From positions 1-37,858 of the forward strand of contig NZ_JAOWRF010000192.1 of assembly GCF_025753815.1 (NCBI RefSeq): a stretch of DNA of 37,858 bases, in the 5' to 3' direction. This stretch comes from Plectonema radiosum NIES-515 (GTDB lineage: Bacteria > Cyanobacteriota > Cyanobacteriia > Cyanobacteriales > Nostocaceae). The position numbers and the translations under genes are program-made. The notes under the pieces were generated by a model. The model ran no database searches. It was not told where the DNA came from and worked only from the letters and a program-made list of their open reading frames with translations. Shown one piece after another: positions 17,033 through 26,826 of the stretch (positions are counted from its first letter, which is position 1; each line of letters opens with the position of its first letter).

Positions 17033-18004
17033 CTATTCTTTAGATGACTGGTGATATTCCAGCGCTTTGGCATAATCGCCTAAAGCATAGCAAGCTACTC
17101 TTAAACTGGTAAGAGCTAGTTGTTCGCTGCGACGGTCTTTAAGTAACCTAGCTAAGTTTAAACGTTCTTCGTAATATGTAATCGCTTTGGTATAATCGCC
17201 TAAAGCTTCACAAGCAACTCCTAAACTGCCGAGAGACTGTTCTTCGCTACGTTTATCATTAAGTTTTCTGGCTATATGCAAGCGTTCTTCATAATATTTA
17301 ATAGATGACGCATGATCGCCGATGGCATAACAAGCATTACCGAGGTTTTTCAGCACTTGAGACGTATTGTGGTGGTTGTTGAGAGAGCGCGATATTGTGA
17401 CACACTGTTGATAGTAGGCGATCGCTTTGGGATAATCGCTCAAACCATACCAGGCATTGCCGATATTTTTTAGCACCTGTTCCTCACCCCAGCGATCTTG
17501 AAGTTCCCGGACAAATTCCAAGCTTTGCTGCTGATACTCAATCGCCTTTGCTATTTCACCCAAAGCTTTATAGACTAATCCTAGGTTATTCAGTGCCGCC
17601 ACTTGAGTTCGCTTATCTTGCAATTGCTGCGCTATTTTCAAGCCAGATTGCAAAAACTCAATAGCCTTTTCATACTCGTTTAGGTGACGATAAGAATTAC
17701 CTAAATGAGAAAACGCTTGCACTCTCACCCGCAGCAAATCAGAAGAATCTTTAGTTAAAGATAGACACTGCCCAGAGTAAGAAATTGCGCTTTTGTAATC
17801 TCTTGAAGTATAAGCCACTAGCGCTAAAGAAGAAAGCGTCTGCGCCTGTTTTTCTAAGTCCCCAAAAGCTTGAGAGAGTGCCAAGGATTCTTGTAAGGAC
17901 TTCATCGCAGAAGTTAAATCTCCTGCTTGTTGTTGTTGAACTCCTTGTTGCAGTAGCCTAGAAGCTTCGGATGAGTGGTCGTCACTATTTTGTGGAAGTA
18001 GCAT
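17033..18004 (-). CDS. Tetratricopeptide repeat protein (40-residue LGN-type units)
   Basis: Eight helical repeats of 40 residues follow one another with the pattern LxNLGxxYxxLGDYxKAIxYYxQxLxIARxLxDRR. Such arrays bind partner proteins as a scaffold. There is no catalytic domain, signal peptide or membrane segment. I chose the ATG at 18004 (MLLPQNSDDHSSEASRLL) because AAGGTG lies 3-8 bases upstream and the residues before it are not repeat-like. The frame is open to an ATG at 18130, which would add 42 residues. The last unit is cut after helix B (EYHQSSKE). Confidence 0.82.
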   Translation of the reverse strand: MLLPQNSDDHSSEASRLLQQGVQQQQAGDLTSAMKSLQESLALSQAFGDLEKQAQTLSSLALVAYTSRDYKSAISYSGQCLSLTKDSSDLLRVRVQAFSHLGNSYRHLNEYEKAIEFLQSGLKIAQQLQDKRTQVAALNNLGLVYKALGEIAKAIEYQQQSLEFVRELQDRWGEEQVLKNIGNAWYGLSDYPKAIAYYQQCVTISRSLNNHHNTSQVLKNLGNACYAIGDHASSIKYYEERLHIARKLNDKRSEEQSLGSLGVACEALGDYTKAITYYEERLNLARLLKDRRSEQLALTSLRVACYALGDYAKALEYHQSSKE

Positions 18005-18407
18005 TTCACCTTGTAAATTTTTATCAAAGTCATGGCTAATTGTGCCGCATTTCCTTGCATTCGTATGTATTGTAGTTACTGGCAAGGTAACTGTGTTTTT
18101 TGAGTTAGGATTCCATTCGCCTTTCCACATCTACCAATCACTTATATTTCTAATGTTACCAAGATAGAATTGAGGAGTCAGGAGTAAAGAGAGAGAATTT
18201 AGTGCAAAGCCACGAATGAATAAAGGGTGTTTTTGCATAATAATACTAAATCAAAGATTTGGTTAGTTGAGAATAAAATATTAGTATAAACTATTATTTT
18301 AAACCTTTATAGCTCCAGCAATTATGACCATTGATACCTTTCTTCTGACTTCTAACTCTTGAATTATTCTTTATGTTTAGTGTTCCCAAAAATCAGGTGT
18401 ATGTTTG

Positions 18408-18665
18408 ATGATGGAAAGAGTTTTGGAATCTGAGGTGATGGATAGTCTCACTGAAGCGATTGAATATGATGCAATAGATTTCACTGAGGTAAATACGGCT
18501 TTTGCCTTGATGGCGATCGCTCTTGGACCTCCACAAGGTATAATTGTGGATACTGGCACAGGTACTGGTCGCATTGCCGTTTGAATCTCTCAAATGCACC
18601 CAAAATGGCAAATTATCGCGATTGATGCCGCGAAAAGTATCCTCGAAGTTGCCGCACAACAGGTA
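18408..18665 (+). pseudogene. Class I SAM-dependent methyltransferase, broken
   Basis: The frame reads MMERVLESEVMDSLTEAIEY, then FTEVNTAFALMAIALGPP, then IVDTGTGTGRIAV, an in-frame TGA at 18582-18584, and continues ISQMHPKWQIIAIDAAKSIL. It matches the start of a methyltransferase: the D-x-G-T-G-T-G SAM loop, then IAID. It is cut at about 18665, where an IS630-type fragment on the opposite strand begins. Stop plus truncation leave no function. The 18131-18407 gap shows nothing else. Confidence 0.75.
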
Positions 18666-18671
18666 CAAATA

Positions 18672-18872
18672 CTATTTACTGAAAAGAGCCAGATCAAGAC
18701 TTATATCTAATGTTCGAGCAATTTCGCGATGGTTTTTCCCCTCTGACGCTAAGAGAATGATTTTTGCACGCAGTACTATTTGTTGCGCTGTATTGTGTCG
18801 GTTTACCAGTTGTTGCAGTTCTAAGCGATCGCAATCGCTTAGACTTAATTTTTTTAGAGCTAATCGTGCCAC
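18672..18872 (-). mobile_element. IS630-family transposase fragment (N-terminal HTH part)
   Basis: The 66-residue frame (MARLALKKLSLSDCDRLELQ onward) contains RHNTAQQIVLRAKIILLASE and HREIARTLDIS, the N-terminal helix-turn-helix typical of IS630 transposases. The DDE catalytic part is missing. The fragment ends where the broken methyltransferase ends, so the two were joined by insertion and later deletion. No terminal inverted repeats can be paired. From 18873 to 19166 only AT-rich sequence with HIP1 sites is seen. Confidence 0.7.
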
Positions 18873-19166
18873 ACTCTGACTCCTTGCTTATTAACAAAAA
18901 GTAGTTTTAATCTAATTAATTATTTTCCCACAAAAATAGTTGGTTTATTTACGCGCCCGCAGTACTAGTAAAACCTAAGGATGTGAAACCCTTTGTTAAT
19001 AATTCTTAAACTCAGACACACTGACTAAACCAAATTTAATTGTCAGTATAAATTTTTTTACACAACTACTTGCATTCTGCATTTAAGTATTGTGGTAATG
19101 GAAGCGATCGCTCCTTTAAATATAGTTTCAGGAGTGCGATCGCAAAATGGACACCAGAACTTTAAA

Positions 19167-22100
19167 GCTTCAATCCCGTGAACGGGAATCGCGCTCGTTT
19201 CAAGCGATCGCGCTGGAAAAGGTGAGTCCGAACCTTTTCAAGTTTCAATCCCGCGAACGGGAATCGCGCTCGTTTCAACGTTCAGGCATCAGACCAATGC
19301 TAGATAACAATACTGTTTCAATCCCGCGAACGGGAATCGCGCTCGTTTCAACTTAATGATATTGTTCAATATCAAATCTTCAAAAAGTTTCAATCCCGCG
19401 AACGGGAATCGCGCTCGTTTCAACTTAGTGGTGCAATTTTAGTAGGATGTCTAGCATGTTTCAATCCCGCGAACGGGAATCGCGCTCGTTTCAACTTCAG
19501 TGGTTGCGAGATAAGGGTCGATTGGTAAAAGGTTTCAATCCCGCGAACGGGAATCGCGCTCGTTTCAACTTCGATGTTGTTGCTTGTGGCTGATTACGGC
19601 TTTATGTTTCAATCCCGCGAACGGGAATCGCGCTCGTTTCAACTGTCGCCTGAGTGCGATCGCTAATCACCCAGCAATCGTGTTTCAATCCCGCGAACGG
19701 GAATCGCGCTCGTTTCAACTCGAGTGGAGACGCGATTGCCGGCACCCGAATCAAGTTTCAATCCCGCGAACGGGAATCGCGCTCGTTTCAACCCGATTTA
19801 TGCCGCATAGCTTTCTGGCAGTGGACTTTGTTTCAATCCCGCGAACGGGAATCGCGCTCGTTTCAACACAGAAGCTTGTACCCCAGTAGGTCGAATTGAT
19901 TTGTTGTTTCAATCCCGCGAACGGGAATCGCGCTCGTTTCAACCTCAGTATCCTGCAATAGCGCCAGACGGATTCTTTGGCAGTTTCAATCCCGCGAACG
20001 GGAATCGCGCTCGTTTCAACGTAGCTTGGTGGCGCGGGCGATCGCCTGCTTGTTGGTTTCAATCCCGCGAACGGGAATCGCGCTCGTTTCAACGTAACCG
20101 TTTTCATTGAGTTGCGATCGCACCTCCGAGTTTCAATCCCGCGAACGGGAATCGCGCTCGTTTCAACTGCGATCGCGTGATAAATTTTATCGTAATCCAA
20201 AAGTTTCAATCCCGCGAACGGGAATCGCGCTCGTTTCAACAACCAATGCGACTGCTATTAGCAACGCTATGAGTACGTTTCAATCCCGCGAACGGGAATC
20301 GCTAAGTTTCAACAAAATAAACCACGCTAAAACTGCTATATAACTGAATTGTTTCAATCCCGCGAACGGGAATCGCGCTCGTTTCAACGATTTTGGACTG
20401 TTGCAGCAAAAGTCAAAATAGATAAGTTTCAATCCCGCGAACGGGAATCGCGCTCGTTTCAACTGTCGGCTACCGTTCCCAAGGCACGAGCGAGAATGGT
20501 TTCAATCCCGCGAACGGGAATCGCGCTCGTTTCAACCGCAAAGAGTTAGGGCTTAACATATCAAATTCAATCGTTTCAATCCCGCGAACGGGAATCGCGC
20601 TCGTTTCAACCAAAAGCTTGCCAGCCGACAGCGGTTCGCAGTACTAGTTTCAATCCCGCGAACGGGAATCGCGCTCGTTTCAACATAGTCCCGATATTTT
20701 CAAATACCCTCACAGGTAACGTTTCAATCCCGCGAACGGGAATCGCGCTCGTTTCAACATGTGGTTCTGAATTGCCATGAATCCCGACTTTCCAGTTTCA
20801 ATCCCGCGAACGGGAATCGCGCTCGTTTCAACTGGAGGAAGATGGTGCGGCTGATAGTGAAGATGTTGAGTTTCAATCCCGCGAACGGGAATCGCGCTCG
20901 TTTCAACCTTGAACTAAAATCTCCGGTTCCAACATTTTCGGTCGGTTTCAATCCCGCGAACGGGAATCGCGCTCGTTTCAACACCGCCTTTTTGTTGCCA
21001 AACTCTTGTGTAATGGTTGGTTTCAATCCCGCGAACGGGAATCGCGCTCGTTTCAACTTGCTTGTTTCCAGTTGCCGGGTCATCACTTGTCTGTTTCAAT
21101 CCCGCGAACGGGAATCGCTAAGTTTCAACCCGCAAGCGTTTACACTATCGCGACAAGATATTGAAGTTTCAATCCCGCGAACGGGAATCGCTAAGTTTCA
21201 ACCTTTGCCATTCGCCTAACCTATAAAAATACATCTGTTTCAATCCCGCGAACGGGAATCGCTAAGTTTCAACCGACGAAGAGACTCGTAACTATTACCG
21301 CTAATAGAAGTTTCAATCCCGCGAACGGGAATCGCGCTCGTTTCAACATGTTTGATAAATTGTCGCATAACGAAGCTACCGAGTTTCAATCCCGCGAACG
21401 GGAATCGCGCTCGTTTCAACGATTGTAGGCGGCAGCGCCGAACTTGTCAGAAATAAACGTTTCAATCCCGCGAACGGGAATCGCGCTCGTTTCAACGGAA
21501 TGGCAGAGTCGCTATCTTTTTTATGGAAGCAAAGTTTCAATCCCGCGAACGGGAATCGCTAAGTTTCAACCCTAAAAGAAGCTGGCTATCACATTGTTTG
21601 CCTGAAGTTTCAATCCCGCGAACGGGAATCGCGCTCGTTTCAACTTGATGGCTTATTGTTAGCAAAACGCAAACAATTAATGTTTCAATCCCGCGAACGG
21701 GAATCGCTAAGTTTCAACTTAAAATCCTTTGATAAAACGCAATTTAATATTGGTTTCAATCCCGCGAACGGGAATCGCTAAGTTTCAACAATTCAACAAG
21801 CAGCGGCTGCAAGGCATGATTAAAAGTTTCAATCCCGCGAACGGGAATCGCGCTCGTTTCAACTCCCGTGATGGTTGGTCAAAAATGGCAATTAGAACGT
21901 TTCAATCCCGCGAACGGGAATCGCTAAGTTTCAACCGCGAGGGTGCAACCTCCATCGCCAGTAAACCTAAAGTTTCAATCCCGCGAACGGGAATCGCTAA
22001 GTTTCAACCAAGCGTTAGCTCTAAAATGAAAGGGTTTTCATGTTTCAATCCCGCGAACGGGAATCGCTAAGTTTCAACTTTCGCTTGTTTCCGACTCGCA

Positions 22101-24426
22101 TTCTACCTCATCGTTTCAATCCCGCGAACGGGAATCGCTAAGTTTCAACTTTGTGTTGTCAGCTTAATTTGTCGAGTAGCTTCTCGTTTCAATCCCGCGA
22201 ACGGGAATCGCGCTCGTTTCAACAACGGTTACTCAAGCCGAAGTTAGACAAGCAACAATGTTTCAATCCCGCGAACGGGAATCGCTAAGTTTCAACGCCG
22301 ATGCGGTGCAGCGACGCAAGATTTGGCTCAATAGAATGTTTCAATCCCGCGAACGGGAATCGCGCTCGTTTCAACATTATTGGGAAAGTATTTAGCTCTA
22401 TAACTGTTTTGTTTCAATCCCGCGAACGGGAATCGCGCTCGTTTCAACTCTAGATAGGCTTGGCGCTCTTCTTTCTCAAACTTGAGTTTCAATCCCGCGA
22501 ACGGGAATCGCGCTCGTTTCAACAACCTATAGAATCTTTATATAAAAACGGTAAATTTAGTTTCAATCCCGCGAACGGGAATCGCGCTCGTTTCAACCAA
22601 TAACAAACTGGCTAACGAGCAGATTGAAGTTTCAATCCCGCGAACGGGAATCGCGCTCGTTTCAACACGAGATACGGTCAAGCAGTAGTAGCAAATACTT
22701 CTAAGTTTCAATCCCGCGAACGGGAATCGCTAAGTTTCAACGTACATAAATCGTAGTACAACTATATCTGTAGTTGAGTTTCAATCCCGCGAACGGGAAT
22801 CGCTAAGTTTCAACTAATACTGGAAACATGAGAGGTAGTTGGAGTAGCAGTTTCAATCCCGCGAACGGGAATCGCTAAGTTTCAACGACGAGTCTTTCTT
22901 AGGTTTAATATGGAAAGATTTGTTTCAATCCCGCGAACGGGAATCGCGCTCGTTTCAACCTTTGCACGGGACAGACGCTCCTGGCGTACAAATCGTGTTT
23001 CAATCCCGCGAACGGGAATCGCTAAGTTTCAACTTTTAATTTTTTAGTTTCAATGAATGGTGCCAAGCGTTTCAATCCCGCGAACGGGAATCGCGCTCGT
23101 TTCAACAAGATGATGATGCCGATGCTCTAGCGCTTGCTTGTGTTTCAATCCCGCGAACGGGAATCGCGCTCGTTTCAACCTGGTGCAGAAGCTCTTGATA
23201 TTAAAGACGATATAAGTTTCAATCCCGCGAACGGGAATCGCGCTCGTTTCAACGTAAGCGTGGCGTAAGCAGTAGGGACTAAAACCAATATTCGGTTTCA
23301 ATCCCGCGAACGGGAATCGCTAAGTTTCAACGTTGCTTCTTTCTGGTTAACAAGTCAGGATATTTAGTTTCAATCCCGCGAACGGGAATCGCGCTCGTTT
23401 CAACCCACCTACGAAAAGACCCTAAAGATTTAACTATCAGTTTCAATCCCGCGAACGGGAATCGCTAAGTTTCAACAGTGGTATTATTTCGCATTCAATA
23501 GATATTATCTCGTTTCAATCCCGCGAACGGGAATCGCTAAGTTTCAACCTTGCGTCGAAATCATCAGACAAATCGAACATTCAAGGTTTCAATCCCGCGA
23601 ACGGGAATCGCTAAGTTTCAACTTACGTCTGCTAATTTTGTTCTGTCTCTCTCTAAGCGTTTCAATCCCGCGAACGGGAATCGCTAAGTTTCAACTTATA
23701 CATGTACTCAGATATAAAGCAATTCTTTTGAGGTTTCAATCCCGCGAACGGGAATCGCTAAGTTTCAACTATCGAAATATAAGTGTGTTAATATTCACAA
23801 TGAATGTTTCAATCCCGCGAACGGGAATCGCGCTCGTTTCAACTCTTTGGGAGAAATCAGAGAAGCGATCGCACTCCAAGTTTCAATCCCGCGAACGGGA
23901 ATCGCTAAGTTTCAACGTGAGGCTTCCTGGGGTATCTCGCTCCAGCTTTGAGTTTCAATCCCGCGAACGGGAATCGCTAAGTTTCAACTCGGCATAATCC
24001 CAACTAGGGTCAGGAAGTGGATAATTGGGTTTCAATCCCGCGAACGGGAATCGCTAAGTTTCAACGTAACAGCAAGCCTGTTGGCATTTGGGATGTGGAT
24101 CGTTTCAATCCCGCGAACGGGAATCGCTAAGTTTCAACCCTTAGCTTTATTGCTTGTGATGCTACCAATATAAGTTTCAATCCCGCGAACGGGAATCGCT
24201 AAGTTTCAACGCCGTCTTTAGTTAATGCTGAAGACGGTTTTTAGTTTCAATCCCGCGAACGGGAATCGCTAAGTTTCAACGTTGCCGTCTTTAGTTAATG
24301 CTGAAGACGGTTTTTAGTTTCAATCCCGCGAACGGGAATCGCTAAGTTTCAACTTTTTCGTGTTTAGGCGGCGGTGTTAAGCCTGCTATGTTTCAATCCC
24401 GCGAACGGGAATCGCTAAGTTTCAAC
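19167..24426 (-). CRISPR. CRISPR array 1: 72 repeats, 71 spacers, two interleaved repeat forms
   Basis: By my count there are 72 repeats with spacers of about 33-37 nt. In the transcribed (minus) sense the repeat starts GTTGAAAC and ends GGGATTGAAAC, giving an ATTGAAAC handle after Cas6 cleavage. Form A is 38 nt (GTTGAAACGAGCGCGATTCC at its start); form B is 37 nt (GTTGAAACTTAGCGATTCC). Both hold the hairpin TCCCG-TTCG-CGGGA. From the left (old) end the runs are 15A,1B,10A,3B,3A,1B,1A,2B,1A,4B,1A,1B,5A,3B,1A,1B,3A,1B,1A,5B,1A,8B (42 A, 30 B). The first repeat (19167-19204) is degenerate at three positions, marking the trailer end; the leader is on the right, next to cas2. Confidence 0.98.
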
Positions 24427-24640
24427 CCTGTCGCCTGAAACCCTTACATAGCAAGGATCATACAAGCAATTTTGGCAGACCTCAAAAATGAGATCATTTC
24501 AGCCACCCTTATTGAAATGAGTTCCTATTTATTCCAACTACTCAAACGCTGTAACTATTTATTTCTGTAGGTTCTGGCGATTTTGGCAGAACCCCCCAGG
24601 TTTTAACCCCCGCTTCGGTTTGCCAAAAATCAAGCTGATA
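24427..24640 (-). promoter_or_regulatory. CRISPR leader of array 1
   Basis: This non-coding block between the newest repeat and the cas2 stop is nearly the same as the block beside array 2 (37379-37600). It holds TTTTGGCAGACC (24470-24481), TTTTGGCAGAACC (24581-24593) and an inverted GGTTTGCCAAAA (24617-24628): three copies of one motif. It also holds an 8-bp inverted repeat TCATTTCA...TGAAATGA near 24494-24520. Such conserved motifs probably direct Cas1-Cas2 integration. An AT-rich segment at 24630-24650 could hold the array promoter, which would overlap the end of cas2. Confidence 0.88.
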
Positions 24641-24646
24641 ACATAA

Positions 24647-24940
24647 CTATAGAATAATAACTTGTTCTTGTCGAGGTTTTTCCGAACCATAGGTAATAGT
24701 TCGTTTCACAGAACCAGCATCCAGCACGTAAACCCGTACCGAATCTTCCTCTGGTTTAATCAACTTTTCAATTTTAATTTGCATCTCAGTAAATTTTACC
24801 GCACTGAGAAAACATTCAAACACGCTATATTGCGTCCAATTTCCATAACCAGTCAGCATTTTGTGTAAGCGATTTCGGCGCTTATTTGCCGCTTTGTTAT
24901 CGGGTAAATCGTAAATAATCAAATAAAATAGTGTTGTCAT
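24647..24940 (-). CDS. cas2: CRISPR-associated endonuclease Cas2
   Basis: Cas2 forms the Cas1-Cas2 integrase that inserts new spacers next to the leader. The 97-residue ferredoxin-like protein has the typical first strand LFYLIIYDLPDNK with Asp11, then KRRNRLHKMLTGYGNWTQYS and VFECFL. Size is normal. It is the last gene of the leftward cas operon, directly followed by the array 1 leader. The start codon is abutted by a short repeat (AAATCTCAAATCTTA), and no ribosome site is evident. Confidence 0.96.
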   Translation of the reverse strand: MTTLFYLIIYDLPDNKAANKRRNRLHKMLTGYGNWTQYSVFECFLSAVKFTEMQIKIEKLIKPEEDSVRVYVLDAGSVKRTITYGSEKPRQEQVIIL

Positions 24941-24945
24941 TAAGA

Positions 24946-25041
24946 TTTGAGATTTGAGAGTTTAGATTTTGAATAGTAGTGCGGGCATCTTGCCAAGAGC
25001 GAGACGATTGTGCTGCTGACACGCTAGGCGATCGCACTACC
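24946..25041. repeat. Repeat element between cas1 and cas2
   Basis: Tracts of GAGATTTGAGA and TTTAGATTTTG are followed by TAGTGCGGGCATCTTGCC and, at the far end, GCGATCGCACTACC. The same order of pieces recurs upstream of cas1 (26028-26150), so cas1 is bracketed by related direct repeats. Confidence 0.65.
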
Positions 25042-25046
25042 ATTCA

Positions 25047-26024
25047 TCACCGTAAAGCTAAAGGTTTGTAGGGAATCCCTTCTTGCAAATGCCGACTCAG
25101 TAATCGTGCTTGCAATTCGATCGCTCTTCGATAGGTGCAACGATAATTAAAAACTGGGTGGGTAAATTCATCGTTCATTTTCCGCTCAAATGCTGTTAAA
25201 AAAGCCTTTCTTCCAGCATCGGAAAGTCGGTATGCACCCAAACTTTCATTAAAATCTTGGGGTTGAATTTCTCGTTTACTCAACACTCCCAAAACTACGT
25301 TGTCAGCAACTAAAGCTCGAAACTCTTCCATCAAATCCAACACCATTGAAGGTTGCCCGTGATGGACTTCGTGTAAATAGCCAATATAGGGGTCAAGTCC
25401 TGCAAGGTGAACCGCAGCTGTAACTTGGGTTTTTAACAAAGCATAGGAAAAACTCAATAATGCGTTCACTGGGTCGGTGGGTGGATTGCGATTACGACCG
25501 TTGAATGTCCATTGTTTACCTACCATTCTTTGCCAGCAAGCAAAATACTCCCGTGCTGCTAATCCTTCAATTCCTCGTACTTGGTCTATGGTTTTTTGGG
25601 TTTTAACCATGCTTTTGCGTTGTTTGAGCGGATTATCCCGTTCATTATGGCGATAAAGTACGTTGTACTGATTGTGAATCTTGGTAGTCACTATTGCTTT
25701 GACTAATTCTAAACGTCGTCCAGTATCGTTGTAAACGGCATATTGAGCTAACCTGAGTTGACCGTTGCGAGAGTATCCTGGGAGCGCAGAACCTAAGTAT
25801 TTTCCGAAAAATGAAAGATAATGTATGGGCATTCCCAATTCTAAAGCATAGACTAGAGCGTCTCCAGTTACTTGAGGATTGCCCATGAGAACTACTTGTT
25901 CTACAGTTTGTGCGGGTATACTTTTTTTCTTCCATGTACCATCTTCCTGCTTTAAGGAAACAGTGAAAGCTTCATAAACTTTACTTAAAACGGCTTCGGC
26001 TTGAGTAACGTAGAGAACGGACAT
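25047..26024 (-). CDS. cas1: CRISPR-associated endonuclease/integrase Cas1
   Basis: Cas1 is the integrase of spacer acquisition. With the ATG at 26024 the protein is 325 residues (MSVLYVTQAEAVLSKVYEAF). Key residues are visible: Glu153 in GIEGLAAREYF, His218 in GYLHEVHHGQ, and the acidic DLMEEFR (230-236), the metal site of the family. The frame stays open to an ATG at 26126, but those 34 extra residues are translated repeat DNA, so I rejected them. It lies downstream of cas4 with a 136-bp repeat-filled gap. The start codon is abutted by AAATCTCAAATTAAT, much as for cas2. Confidence 0.97.
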   Translation of the reverse strand: MSVLYVTQAEAVLSKVYEAFTVSLKQEDGTWKKKSIPAQTVEQVVLMGNPQVTGDALVYALELGMPIHYLSFFGKYLGSALPGYSRNGQLRLAQYAVYNDTGRRLELVKAIVTTKIHNQYNVLYRHNERDNPLKQRKSMVKTQKTIDQVRGIEGLAAREYFACWQRMVGKQWTFNGRNRNPPTDPVNALLSFSYALLKTQVTAAVHLAGLDPYIGYLHEVHHGQPSMVLDLMEEFRALVADNVVLGVLSKREIQPQDFNESLGAYRLSDAGRKAFLTAFERKMNDEFTHPVFNYRCTYRRAIELQARLLSRHLQEGIPYKPLALR

Positions 26025-26027
26025 ATT

Positions 26028-26150
26028 AATTTGAGATTTGAGATTTTGGATTTGAGATTTGGTAGTGCGGGCATCTTCCCTGCGTTGGTTTACATAAAAA
26101 ACCATCTTGCCCGCGTTTGTTGACACGAAGGGAGCAAGATGCTCCCACTA
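26028..26150. repeat. Repeat element between cas4 and cas1
   Basis: GAGATTTGAGATTTTGGAT and GTAGTGCGGGCATCTTCC recur from the cas1-cas2 gap. At 26130-26146 a perfect 7-bp hairpin with a 3-nt loop (GGGAGCA-AGA-TGCTCCC) lies 14 bp past the cas4 stop. It could slow or end transcription between cas4 and cas1. Confidence 0.65.
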
Positions 26151-26160
26151 CATAAATCTG

Positions 26161-26745
26161 TTATTGGGAAATTGTTCGCAGTGCTTTGACTTCAAAAGGT
26201 AAGCAAATTCTTTGCAAGCTGCATGATTGACATTTTTTGCTATTGTTAATGGGGGCTGGAATTTGTTGATTAGCAGCAACTTGAGCTAGTGCGATCGCGT
26301 TCTCTGTAGCTTTTCGTAGTTCTGGGGTAAATGCTACGGTTTGCCGTCTGCGGTTTGCGTGGTAAAAAATCTCACCATAGGCAATATTGCCTCCGGTGCG
26401 TTCTTCTAAACATAAAGCTGCACCGCAAAGTTGAAAATGGTCGTTGAGATGTTGTGCCATTTTCCCTTTTTTGTATTCCACCGGGATAAGTTGACTGTTG
26501 CACTCTTCTACCGCATCGATAATTCCGGCAATTTTTAGGCGATCGCTCCATACCCATTGTTGTTGACGAATTATGGTGTCACCTTCGGTTATTACTAATT
26601 CTTCGTTAATGTTGCGGTGTAAATGGCGACCTAAAATAATATGTTCGTTGTCTTCCATTTCCCCCTGCACATATTCCAGGTAAAATCTGCGTGGGCAATA
26701 TTCCCAAGCGTTCAGGTAGGCAAGGGGTAAGTAATTTTCGATCAT
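26161..26745 (-). CDS. cas4: CRISPR-associated exonuclease Cas4
   Basis: Cas4 trims pre-spacers and selects them by PAM, acting with Cas1-Cas2. The 194-residue protein has the RecB-like nuclease core: His in GRHLHRN, Asp in AGIIDAVE, and Glu-x-Lys in PVEYKKGK. Four cysteines bind an iron-sulfur cluster: Cys17 (EYCPRRFYLEY) and Cys172, Cys175, Cys181 (KKCQSCSLQRICLP). Size is normal. Its presence implies that spacers are chosen with a defined PAM. It is separated from cas6 by 81 bp of repeat-like DNA. Confidence 0.95.
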   Translation of the reverse strand: MIENYLPLAYLNAWEYCPRRFYLEYVQGEMEDNEHIILGRHLHRNINEELVITEGDTIIRQQQWVWSDRLKIAGIIDAVEECNSQLIPVEYKKGKMAQHLNDHFQLCGAALCLEERTGGNIAYGEIFYHANRRRQTVAFTPELRKATENAIALAQVAANQQIPAPINNSKKCQSCSLQRICLPFEVKALRTISQ

Positions 26746-26826
26746 TAGATTTTAGATTCGGTTGTGTGTAGAGACGCGATCGTCCGAAGTCTCATCATGT
26801 TGGATCGTGAGATTTGGGATTTTGGA

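Noticed and set aside
19147-24080. Many open frames over array 1 (FQSRERESRSF-type peptides)
   Set aside because: They are translations of the CRISPR repeat; every frame repeats the same peptide at the repeat period.
26025-26126. Longer Cas1 start giving 34 more residues
   Set aside because: The extension is translated intergenic repeat; the Cas1 family start matches the ATG at 26024.
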